Assembly (NCBI GenBank): GCA_050245915.1
Contig: JBFWWZ010000002.1
Coordinates: 1 to 64,000, forward strand
Reading direction: 5' to 3'
Length of the DNA: 64,000 nt
From: JBDSKH01 sp050245915
GTDB lineage: Bacteria; Actinomycetota; Actinomycetes; Actinomycetales; Microbacteriaceae
The translations under genes and the position numbers were made by a program. Below the pieces are notes generated by a model, which saw only the letters and a list, made by a program, of their open reading frames with translations, made no database searches and was not told the origin of the DNA. Shown here in pieces: positions 57,722 to 64,000 of the stretch; position 1 is the first letter of the stretch; each line of letters starts with the position of its first letter.

Positions 57722-58148
57722 CTCCGAGGGCTCCGCCTCGCTGGAGTTCATCGGCGCCGGGCTCGTGCTGCTCGTCCCGATCGTCTACCTCGTGCTCGCC
57801 CTGTCGGCGGTGCAGGCCGCGACGCTCGCGATCGACGGGGCCGCCCGCCAGGCGACCCGCGTCTACGTTCAATCCGGGTCAGTGGCAGCCGCTCGGGTCG
57901 CCGCGGCCCGCGCGATCGAGGTGACCCTCGCCGACTACGGGCTGGATGCCGGGGCCGCCTCGGTCGCGATCACCTGCCGCCCGAGTCCGGCGGCCTGCCT
58001 CACCCGACGCGGCTTCGTCACGATCACCATCGGCATGACGATCCCGCTGCCGCTGCAGCCGCCGTTCCTCGACACGGGCCTGCCCGCCGGTCTACCGGTG
58101 TCCGCGACGGCCACCGAGCAGGTCTCCCGATTCTGGAGCTCCCGATGA
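57696..58148 (+). CDS. TadF/TadE-like pseudopilin
   Basis: 150 residues from ATG 57696, overlapping the previous gene by 26 bp. DSEGSASLEFIGAGLVLLVP near 9-28 is a pseudopilin segment with the Glu at +5-like position, followed by DGAARQATRVYVQSGS. Two cysteines (ITCRPSPAACL) may form a disulfide. Second TadE/F-type protein of the cluster. Confidence 0.8.
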   Translation: MPRSRRWADSEGSASLEFIGAGLVLLVPIVYLVLALSAVQAATLAIDGAARQATRVYVQSGSVAAARVAAARAIEVTLADYGLDAGAASVAITCRPSPAACLTRRGFVTITIGMTIPLPLQPPFLDTGLPAGLPVSATATEQVSRFWSSR

Positions 58149-58579
58149 GGGCCGGCGACGACGAGGGGTCGATCCTGCCGCTGATCTGCTTCTACGCCGC
58201 CCTCGCCCTGGTGGTCACGCTGATCGTCGCGTCCGCCACCTCGCTGTATCTCGAGCGGAAGCGCCTCTTCACCCTGGCCGACGGCGCAGCGCTCGTCGGC
58301 GCGGAGGCGTTCGACCTCACCGATGTCGCCGTGACCTCCCACGGTCCGCGGGTCGAGCTGAAGCCGTCCGAGGTGCAGGCCGCCGTGCGCGCGTACCTCT
58401 CGGGGAATCCGATCGGCACGTTCGAGGCTCTCCGGCTCGAGCAGGCGACGTCGGTCGACGGCCGCAGCGCCAGCGTCACCGTCTCGGCGATCTGGCGTCC
58501 GCCGGTCGTCACCGTATTCGTCCCGGAGGGGCTCCGCATCGACGCGACCGCGGTGTCGCGCACGGTGTTCGGCAGGTAG
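58145..58579 (+). CDS. TadG-related pseudopilin-like protein (Rv3654c type)
   Basis: 144 residues. DDEGSILPLICFYAALALVVTLIVASATSLYLERKRLFTLADGAAL (given in order, residues 5-48) is the hydrophobic helix and following conserved LADGAAL segment of actinobacterial Tad helicase-adjacent proteins. The rest is a small beta domain. ATG overlaps the previous stop (ATGA). Last gene of the Tad operon. Confidence 0.78.
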   Translation: MRAGDDEGSILPLICFYAALALVVTLIVASATSLYLERKRLFTLADGAALVGAEAFDLTDVAVTSHGPRVELKPSEVQAAVRAYLSGNPIGTFEALRLEQATSVDGRSASVTVSAIWRPPVVTVFVPEGLRIDATAVSRTVFGR

Positions 58580-58605
58580 GCTGGCGGGCCGCCCTGGAGG
58601 ACACG

Positions 58606-59007
58606 ATGCACGACCACCCCGAGATCGATGACGCCGACCTGCTGGAGCGGTTCGCCACGAACAGGCTCCCCGCGTTCCCGCACGAGGAGCACCTGCACGT
58701 GGTGTTCGTGAAATCCGCGACGAGCGACCTCGCCGAGACGTTGCAGTTCATCCGCGAGGGCATCATCCGCATGGCCACCGCCAACGGCAAACCCGAGGCG
58801 TACCACGACACCCGCACCGAGGCGTGGACCCGCCTCATCGTCGCGAAACGCACCGGGTTCACCGGGACGTTCCCCGAGTTCTTGGCGCAGCATCCCGAAC
58901 TGATCCGCCGGGATCTGCTCAGCGACTACTACACCGACGAGGTGCTCACCAGCGATGTCGCACGGGCCATGTTCCTCGAGCCCGACCGGCAGCCGCTGCC
59001 CGGATAG
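58606..59007 (+). CDS. Hypothetical protein
   Basis: 133 residues, with GGAGG upstream. His-rich N-terminal part (MHDHPEIDDADLL, PHEEHLHVVFVKS) then TRTEAWTRLIVAKRTGFTGTFPEFL and a C-terminal LLSDYYTDEVLTSDVAR segment. I recognise no named family, although short proteins with this HEEHLHVVF pattern occur in actinobacteria. Cytoplasmic, possible metal binding by the histidines. Between the Tad operon and prfB. Confidence 0.65.
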   Translation: MHDHPEIDDADLLERFATNRLPAFPHEEHLHVVFVKSATSDLAETLQFIREGIIRMATANGKPEAYHDTRTEAWTRLIVAKRTGFTGTFPEFLAQHPELIRRDLLSDYYTDEVLTSDVARAMFLEPDRQPLPG

Positions 59008-59010
59008 GCT
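59005..59010 (+). promoter_or_regulatory. -10-like element before prfB
   Basis: TAGGCT, 9 nt before ATG 59020. It includes the TAG stop of the preceding gene, so it may be coincidental. Confidence 0.35.
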
Positions 59011-59019
59011 GGACCGGTC

Positions 59020-60132
59020 ATGATCGATCTCGACCTGTCCGACCAGATCTCCGCGCTGCGCAGCACCTTCGACGACATCCGGAGCGTGATCGGCGTCGAG
59101 AACCTCGAAGCCCAGATCGCCGAGCTCAGCGAGAAAGCCGGCGCTCCCGACCTCTGGGACGACCCCGACGCCGCGCAGAAGGTCACCAGCGCCCTCAGCC
59201 ACCGGCAGAGCGAACTCGCCCGCATCACCGGCTTCGAGCGCCGGCTCGACGACCTCGACGTGCTCGTGCAGATGGCCACCGAAGGGGAGGGCGACGCGGA
59301 GAGTGCCGCCGAAGCGGAAGCCGAGCTGAAGGCGCTGCAGCAGGCGATCGGCGACCTCGAGGTGCAGACCCTGCTCGACGGGGAGTACGACGACCGCGCC
59401 GCCGTCGTCACCATCCGCTCCGGCGCCGGCGGCGACGACGCCACCGACTTCGCCGAGATGCTCATGCGCATGTACCTGCGCTGGGCGGAGAAGCACAAGT
59501 ACCCGGTCACCGTCATGGACACCTCGTACGCCGAAGGTGCCGGCATCAAATCCGCCACCTTCGAGATCGACGCCCCCTACGCGTTCGGCACCCTCAGCGT
59601 CGAGGCCGGCACCCACCGGCTCGCGCGCATCAGCCCGTTCGGCTCGGCCGACAAGCGGCAGACCAGCTTCGCCGCCGTCGAAGTCATCCCGGTGCTCGAA
59701 GAGGCGACCGAGGTCGACGTGCCCGAGAGCGACATCCGGGTCGACGTGTTCCGCTCCTCCGGCCCCGGCGGCCAGTCGGTCAACACCACCGACTCCGCGG
59801 TGCGCATCACTCACATCCCCACCGGCCTGGTCGTCTCGATGCAGAACGAGAAATCGCAGATCCAGAACCGGGCCGCCGCCATGCGCGTGCTGCAGACCCG
59901 GCTGCTGCTGCTGAAGCGCGAAGAGGAGGCGGCGAAGAAGAAAGAGCTCGCCGGCACCATCACCGCCAGCTGGGGCGACCAGATGCGCTCGTACTTCCTC
60001 TACGGCCAGCAGCTCGTCAAAGACCTGCGCACCGGCTACGAGGTCGGCAACCCCGCCACCGTCTTCGACGGCGACCTCGACGGGTTCATCGCCGCCGGCA
60101 TCCGCTGGCGCAAACAGGCCAAAGACGACTAA
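59020..60132 (+). CDS. prfB: Peptide chain release factor 2
   Basis: 370 residues. Recognises UGA and UAA stops. Acidic N-terminal helical domain, the RF2 stop-recognition tripeptide SPF in ARISPFGSADKRQ near 206, and the universal GGQ in RSSGPGGQSVNTTDSAVRI near 248. The frame is continuous: the programmed frameshift found in many other bacteria is absent, as is usual in actinobacteria. Its 3' end overlaps the convergent gene by four bases. Confidence 0.96.
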   Translation: MIDLDLSDQISALRSTFDDIRSVIGVENLEAQIAELSEKAGAPDLWDDPDAAQKVTSALSHRQSELARITGFERRLDDLDVLVQMATEGEGDAESAAEAEAELKALQQAIGDLEVQTLLDGEYDDRAAVVTIRSGAGGDDATDFAEMLMRMYLRWAEKHKYPVTVMDTSYAEGAGIKSATFEIDAPYAFGTLSVEAGTHRLARISPFGSADKRQTSFAAVEVIPVLEEATEVDVPESDIRVDVFRSSGPGGQSVNTTDSAVRITHIPTGLVVSMQNEKSQIQNRAAAMRVLQTRLLLLKREEEAAKKKELAGTITASWGDQMRSYFLYGQQLVKDLRTGYEVGNPATVFDGDLDGFIAAGIRWRKQAKDD

Positions 60133-60776
60133 CGGAACAGCGACGGCGCCCCGCCGTCCACCAGGATCGCTCGCTTCGACCATGGCCGGGCCGGGTCGTA
60201 CCGGATCGGGATGGTGTCGCCCGCCGACCACCCACCGCCGGTACGGCCGATCCGGAGGAAGCGGTCGACACCTTGCTGGTCGGTGAACTTCAGCGTCAGC
60301 CGTTGCCGCTGAACGTAGTTGACCATGCCGCTGACCGGCGCACTGATCACCGTCGCGAGGGTGTCGACCCCGGTCTCCCGCGTGCGTCGCATCGCGTTCT
60401 CGCGGATGAAGTACAGCACCACGAGCAGGATGGCGACGGCGTACGGCAGGAGGGTCAGGGCGTAGCCGAGCAGCCCGAGATCGTCCGGCTGCGAGAGCGA
60501 GATCACCAGGAAGAGCCCGCCGATGTAGCTGAGGATGAACGCCGCCAGGATGTGTGTGCTGCGGCTGCTCGGCACCCACATCGCCGCGAGCCCGATCGCG
60601 ACCCACGGGAAGACGTACAGCAGGATGAAGCCCGGGTCCGCCTCGACCACCCCGATGCTGTCGAGCAGCCACATCCCCGGCGCGAGGAACTGCACCGCGA
60701 TCGCCAGAGCGAACACGTACGGCCGCGCCGTCAGGCCGATGCGACCGTCGCGCTCGTCGGGATTCGTCGTCGACAT
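60129..60776 (-). CDS. DUF3592-type membrane protein
   Basis: 215 residues from ATG 60776, with a -10 element 6 nt upstream. Four hydrophobic helices (about 20-40, 48-66, 72-95, 102-122), then a soluble domain with TLATVISAPVSGMVNYVQRQ near 138 and GWSAGDTIPIRYDPARPWSKRA near 180, matching DUF3592. Domain function unknown. Confidence 0.75.
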   Translation of the reverse strand: MSTTNPDERDGRIGLTARPYVFALAIAVQFLAPGMWLLDSIGVVEADPGFILLYVFPWVAIGLAAMWVPSSRSTHILAAFILSYIGGLFLVISLSQPDDLGLLGYALTLLPYAVAILLVVLYFIRENAMRRTRETGVDTLATVISAPVSGMVNYVQRQRLTLKFTDQQGVDRFLRIGRTGGGWSAGDTIPIRYDPARPWSKRAILVDGGAPSLFR

Positions 60777-60782
60777 GCGGTC

Positions 60783-60788
60783 AATCTA
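60783..60788 (-). promoter_or_regulatory. -10 element of a leaderless promoter
   Basis: TAGATT on the minus strand, 6 nt before ATG 60776; it includes the TAG stop of the upstream gene. Confidence 0.45.
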
Positions 60789-61052
60789 GCGGCGCAGCGC
60801 CCTCACTACCGCGATCGTGCCCCCGGCAACCGGGATGCAGCCGAGCACCCGGTCGACCGGTCGGAACCCCGGCGCGAACAGCACGATGATCGCGATCGTC
60901 AGGTACAGCGCGCCGTGCACCGGCCCCATCGTCTGCGTGACCGGGCGCAGGTGGGCCGTGAACAGGTTCACCAGCAGCACGGCGAGGGATGCCAGCTCGA
61001 GCACCGAGAGCACCGCTAGCACCCGCACCACGGCCCGCGACGGCGCGGTCAC
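60786..61052 (-). CDS. DUF3817-like small membrane protein
   Basis: 88 residues from GTG 61052, coupled by GTGA to the upstream gene. Three hydrophobic segments: VVRVLAVLSVLELASLAVLL near 8-27, GPVHGALYLTIAIIVLFAPG near 44-62 and CIPVAGGTIAVV near 72-84. The GPVHGALY motif is the DUF3817 signature. Function unknown. Confidence 0.72.
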   Translation of the reverse strand: MTAPSRAVVRVLAVLSVLELASLAVLLVNLFTAHLRPVTQTMGPVHGALYLTIAIIVLFAPGFRPVDRVLGCIPVAGGTIAVVRALRR

Positions 61053-61510
61053 GACACGTACTCCGAGCCGGGCCGCACCACCATGAGGATGACGACCGCC
61101 ACCCACAGCAGGTTGAAGACCCCGGCGAGCGCCCCCAGCATCCTGAGCCGTGCCCGCTTGGGCGGGTCGGCGATCGCGGCGGCCTGCGCGGGCACCACCC
61201 GGAACGCGAGCAGCCCGCCGGCCACCGCGGTGACGATCATCGCGACCGTGATCCACACCTCGCCGAATCGGCCCTGCACGAACGACAGCGCGATTCCGAT
61301 CAGCGGCACGGCCAGCCCGAGCAGCCCGTAGACGCGGGTGATGCGGTGCAGCGCCAGCGCCACCCGTGTCGACCGGCCCTCGTCGCGGGGCACGGCAGCC
61401 ACGCTCGCGGCCAGCGGCACGTAGCGGGGGAACAGCGAGTTCGCGACCGCGACGGGCCCGACGAACAGGATGCCGCCCAGCACATGGGCGGCGAGCAGGG
61501 CGGCTTCCAC
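61049..61510 (-). CDS. Small membrane protein, DUF2269-like
   Basis: 153 residues from GTG 61510 with TAGGAG upstream. Four hydrophobic segments (about 3-25, 58-80, 84-105, 125-145). AAHVLGGILFVGPVAVANSLF at the N terminus with an embedded His and the following ALHRITRVYG resemble DUF2269 proteins; not certain. A large palindrome ends 12 bp upstream, so the gene pair is likely under MarR control. Confidence 0.6.
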   Translation of the reverse strand: MEAALLAAHVLGGILFVGPVAVANSLFPRYVPLAASVAAVPRDEGRSTRVALALHRITRVYGLLGLAVPLIGIALSFVQGRFGEVWITVAMIVTAVAGGLLAFRVVPAQAAAIADPPKRARLRMLGALAGVFNLLWVAVVILMVVRPGSEYVS

Positions 61511-61521
61511 AGGGCTCCTAG

Positions 61522-61560
61522 CTTCAGTTCAACTGATGGTGAGCATCAGCCTAACTGAAG
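61522..61560. promoter_or_regulatory. Large imperfect palindrome, likely MarR operator
   Basis: Two 17-bp arms (61522-61538 and 61544-61560) match except for three central bases; the left arm also contains the perfect palindrome TCAGTTCAACTGA (61524-61536). It lies between a marR-type gene and the GTG of the membrane pair. A terminator role is possible, but no T run follows. Confidence 0.65.
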
Positions 61561-61576
61561 GTTCGGGATGCTGCGC

Positions 61577-62011
61577 TCAGTCCTGCGGTTCACCCCGCGA
61601 CATGCGCGCCGCGGTCAGCACCGCCAGCGCCGCCGACACCTCCCGCATCTGCGGATCGGCGAACAGCTCGGCATCCAGAGCCTCGACCGCCTCGGCGATC
61701 CGGTCGAGCAGCGCGACGCCTGCGGCAGTCGCGCTGATCTGGGCGGCGTGCCCGCTGCCCTCCACCTTCGACTGCACCAGCCCGGCGTCGACCAGCGAGC
61801 CGATCAGCGTGTGCACGCTCTGCACCGTGATCGCCGACCGGCGGGCGAGATCGCTCATCGACAGCCCCGGTGTCGCCGCGATGTGACCCAGGATGGCGAA
61901 CTTGCGCAACGTCAGCCCGTGCGGTTCCAGCAGGGCTGCGATGCGCACCTCCGCGATCCGCGACACCGTCAGCAGCGCGATCGTCGGGCTGAACCGGGGG
62001 CGTTCGCTCAT
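61577..62011 (-). CDS. MarR-family transcriptional regulator
   Basis: 144 residues. Winged helix: LTLRKFAILGHIAATPGLSMSDLARRSAITVQSVHTLIGSLVDAGLV, with recognition helix ITVQSVHTLIGSLVDAG (about 58-75), followed by wing SKVEGSGHAAQISATAAG. Dimerisation helices at both ends. ATG 62011 has TAGCGT 6 nt upstream. Likely acts on the adjacent palindrome; ligand unknown. Confidence 0.85.
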   Translation of the reverse strand: MSERPRFSPTIALLTVSRIAEVRIAALLEPHGLTLRKFAILGHIAATPGLSMSDLARRSAITVQSVHTLIGSLVDAGLVQSKVEGSGHAAQISATAAGVALLDRIAEAVEALDAELFADPQMREVSAALAVLTAARMSRGEPQD

Positions 62012-62017
62012 GCATCA

Positions 62018-62023
62018 ACGCTA
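62018..62023 (-). promoter_or_regulatory. -10 element of a leaderless promoter
   Basis: TAGCGT on the minus strand, 6 nt before ATG 62011. Confidence 0.5.
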
Positions 62024-62090
62024 CCGGGCCGGTGATTCTGGGAGTTGGGGCGAGACGGGTGTCGCTGACGGCATCCCGCACCCCCCTCTC

Positions 62091-62096
62091 TAGCCT
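62091..62096 (+). promoter_or_regulatory. -10-like element before ftsE
   Basis: TAGCCT, 9 nt before ATG 62106. Confidence 0.4.
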
Positions 62097-62105
62097 GGAC
62101 TCGCC

Positions 62106-63092
62106 ATGATTCGTTTCGACCAGGTCACCAAGACGTACGCCGGGACGACACGACCGGCCCTCAACGGCGTCAGCCTCGAGGTGCTGAAGGGGGAGTTCGT
62201 CTTCCTGGTCGGCGCCTCCGGATCCGGCAAGTCCAGCTTCCTGCGGCTCGTGCTCAAAGAGGAGCGGCCCACGAAGGGCAAGATCCACGTGCTCGGGCAC
62301 GAGCTCAACACGCTGGCCAGCCGCAAGGTGCCCTACTTCCGCCGCAACCTCGGCGTCGTGTTCCAGGACTTCCGCCTGCTGCCCAACAAGACCGTCTTCG
62401 ACAACGTCGCGTTCGCGCTGCAGGTGATCGGCAAGAGCAAAGGCTTCATCCAGGAGGCCGTGCCCGACGTGCTCAAGATGGTCGGGCTTGCCGGCAAGCA
62501 GAACCGCTTCCCGCACGAGCTCTCCGGCGGTGAGCAGCAGCGCGTCGCGATGGCGCGCGCCGTCGTCAACAAGCCGGCGATCCTGCTCGCGGACGAGCCC
62601 ACAGGAAACCTCGACCCCAGCACCAGTGCGGGCATCATGACGTTGCTCTCCGCCATCAACGCCAACGGCACCACCGTGATCATGGCCACCCACGACGTCG
62701 GCATCGTGAACCAGATGCAGCGCCGCGTGATCGAGCTGGTCAGCGGCCAGGTCGTGCGCGACGAGCGCGGCGGCGGCTACCAGACGCAGGCGATGCCGGT
62801 CGTGCAGCAGCGCGACAGCGTGATCGAGGATGCTGCGCTCACCGCCCAGCCCCCGGCACCCGCCCCTGCGGCGACCCTCGCGCCGGCGCCCGCGCCGGAA
62901 CCGCGGCCCGAACCCGCCGCGGTGCCCGCTCCTGCGCCGGTCACCAGCACGATCACCGAGGTCGAGCCCGACGTGGTGCGTCCCGCCACCCCGCCGCCCG
63001 CCCCGCGCGTCACGACGCACGTGGTCCCGCGCACCGATGAGCCGGCGCCCGACCTCGTGCCGCCGCCCCTCAACGAGCCCCGGAGGCGCTGA
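62106..63092 (+). CDS. ftsE: Cell division ATP-binding protein FtsE
   Basis: 328 residues, about 100 more than usual. Walker A FLVGASGSGKSSFLRL near 34-49, Q-loop VVFQDFRLLPN near 84, signature HELSGGEQQR near 138, Walker B ILLADEPTGNLDP near 159 and switch His in MATHDVG near 197. With FtsX it drives peptidoglycan hydrolase activation at the septum. The extension (about 235-328) is Ala/Pro-rich and disordered (PAPAPAATLAPAPAPEP). Shares one base with ftsX. Confidence 0.95.
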   Translation: MIRFDQVTKTYAGTTRPALNGVSLEVLKGEFVFLVGASGSGKSSFLRLVLKEERPTKGKIHVLGHELNTLASRKVPYFRRNLGVVFQDFRLLPNKTVFDNVAFALQVIGKSKGFIQEAVPDVLKMVGLAGKQNRFPHELSGGEQQRVAMARAVVNKPAILLADEPTGNLDPSTSAGIMTLLSAINANGTTVIMATHDVGIVNQMQRRVIELVSGQVVRDERGGGYQTQAMPVVQQRDSVIEDAALTAQPPAPAPAATLAPAPAPEPRPEPAAVPAPAPVTSTITEVEPDVVRPATPPPAPRVTTHVVPRTDEPAPDLVPPPLNEPRRR

Positions 63093-64000
63093 TGCGGCTC
63101 GGTCTCATCCTCAGCGAGGTCGCGCAGGGGTTCCGGCGCAACCTGTCGATGGTCGTGTCCGTGATCCTCGTCACGTTCATCTCGCTCACCTTCTTCGGCG
63201 CCGCGATCCTGCTGCAGTCGCAGATCAGCCAGACCAAGGGCTACTGGTACGACCGAGCCCAGGTCGCGGTCTACCTGTGCTCGGACTACGACACCGAGGC
63301 CAACTGCAACGAGACCGAGGCGACGGAGGCGCAGAAGGCCGCCGTCAAAGCCGAGCTCGAGGGTGACACGCTCAGCCCGTACATCAAGAAGGTCGACTTC
63401 GAGGACCGCGACCAGGCGTACGCCAACTTCCTCGACCAGTTCGACGGGACCACGGCCGCGCAGCTGGTGACCCCCGACATCCTGAACGAGTCGTTCCGCA
63501 TCAACCTGATCGACCCCAACCAGGCGGAGATCATCATCGACCAGATCACCGGCATGCCGGGGGTCGAGAGCGTCACCGACCAGCGCGGGCTGCTCGAGCC
63601 GATCTTCGCGATCATGAACGCTGCCACCTTCACCGCGATCTGCATCGCGGCGCTGATGCTGGTCGCCGCGGTGCTGCTGATCGCCACCACCATCCGGCTG
63701 AGCGCTTTCTCCCGCCGCCGCGAACTCGGCATCATGCGCCTCGTCGGAGCGTCGAACCGCTTCATCGAGACGCCGTTCATCCTCGAGGGGGTGCTCGCCG
63801 CGCTGATCGGCTCGCTGCTCGCCGGCGTGCTGATCGTCGTGCTGGTGCAGTTCTTCGTGCAGGGCTATCTCGCGGTCACGCTGCCGCGCACGCCCCTGGT
63901 CGATCTGAAGGACGCGCTGATCGTGGTGCCGATCCTGCTCGGGTCGGGCGCACTGCTCGCCGCCATCTCGGCGAGCGTCGCGATCCGGCGGTACCTGAAG
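63092..64000 (+). CDS. ftsX: Cell division protein FtsX, nearly complete
   Basis: 303 codons visible with no stop; family members end within a few residues of the final RRYLK, so very little is missing. ATG 63092 follows GGAGG. Helix near 18-40, an extracytoplasmic loop (about 45-175) with a CSDYDTEANC cysteine pair, then three helices near 183-205, 230-255 and 278-300. RRRELGIMRLVGASNRFI near 208 is the FtsX/MacB coupling segment. Confidence 0.95.
   Translation, partial: MRLGLILSEVAQGFRRNLSMVVSVILVTFISLTFFGAAILLQSQISQTKGYWYDRAQVAVYLCSDYDTEANCNETEATEAQKAAVKAELEGDTLSPYIKKVDFEDRDQAYANFLDQFDGTTAAQLVTPDILNESFRINLIDPNQAEIIIDQITGMPGVESVTDQRGLLEPIFAIMNAATFTAICIAALMLVAAVLLIATTIRLSAFSRRRELGIMRLVGASNRFIETPFILEGVLAALIGSLLAGVLIVVLVQFFVQGYLAVTLPRTPLVDLKDALIVVPILLGSGALLAAISASVAIRRYLK

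Noticed and set aside
59020..60132. Possible programmed frameshift in prfB
   Set aside because: The reading frame is continuous from ATG to stop with no internal UGA, so no frameshift is needed.
58192..60672. 826-residue minus-strand frame opposite the Tad end, prfB and DUF3592 genes
   Set aside because: Covers prfB, whose motifs are unmistakable; not a gene.

Overview
The window is high-GC DNA from an actinobacterium, most likely a member of the Microbacteriaceae (Microbacterium/Leifsonia type). The assignment is an inference from gene content. It contains prfB followed by ftsE-ftsX, an actinobacterial Tad/Flp cluster, a DUF3039 gene next to pncB, the murI-rph-rdgB string, and tandem CDP-glycerol-transferase-like wall enzymes. 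Many genes carry a TANNNT hexamer 6 to 9 nt before the start codon and no Shine-Dalgarno sequence, which is the actinobacterial leaderless-transcript arrangement.

Bases 1 to about 18,422 look like the right-hand part of an integrated element. It carries the tail of an osmoprotectant-type binding protein, a VTT membrane protein with a CDP-alcohol phosphatidyltransferase, a flavin disulfide oxidoreductase, a GH15 glucosidase, a flavodoxin-fold reductase with a methyltransferase, and a Crp-regulator operon with an alpha/beta-hydrolase-OsmC fusion. Two peroxiredoxin-like genes, an ArsR-rhodanese fusion and a transglutaminase-like protein follow, then a full-length MobF relaxase-helicase with small element genes. 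The segment ends at an orphan 3' half of an initiator tRNA gene (18385-18422), read as an attachment site. No integrase or type IV secretion gene is visible, so the element is incomplete here or continues beyond the left edge.

From 18.4 to 31.8 kb lie a DUF4389 protein, small enzymes, several lipoproteins, a P-loop GTPase translationally coupled to a 110-residue partner of unknown function, a saccharopine-dehydrogenase-like protein coupled to a BadF-type kinase, a nitrilase-family amidase, an aminotransferase, an HtrA-type protease and a GT2 glycosyltransferase. A 1,080-bp IS481-family element (31831-32910) sits exactly at the shared stop codons of two convergent genes, and its 6-bp target duplication gives each gene its own stop.

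From 32.9 to 40.1 kb is a cell-wall polymer locus: a tandem CDP-glycerol-transferase-like polymerase, a divergent single-domain homologue, an EcsC-like protein, a two-gene ABC exporter and a sugar/alditol nucleotidyltransferase. From 40.3 to 52.4 kb are an ABC exporter whose ATPase has a long acidic N-terminal region, pncB and murI on overlapping divergent promoters, rph, rdgB, a CDF metal exporter, an MntR-type regulator, mntH preceded by twin palindromes, and several membrane proteins.

A tRNA-Leu(TAG) gene (52457-52538, minus) precedes an alpha/beta hydrolase and TetR pair. The Tad/Flp-type secretion cluster follows (54.1-58.6 kb), then prfB, small membrane proteins under an apparent MarR operator, and ftsE-ftsX, the last gene being cut by the window end.
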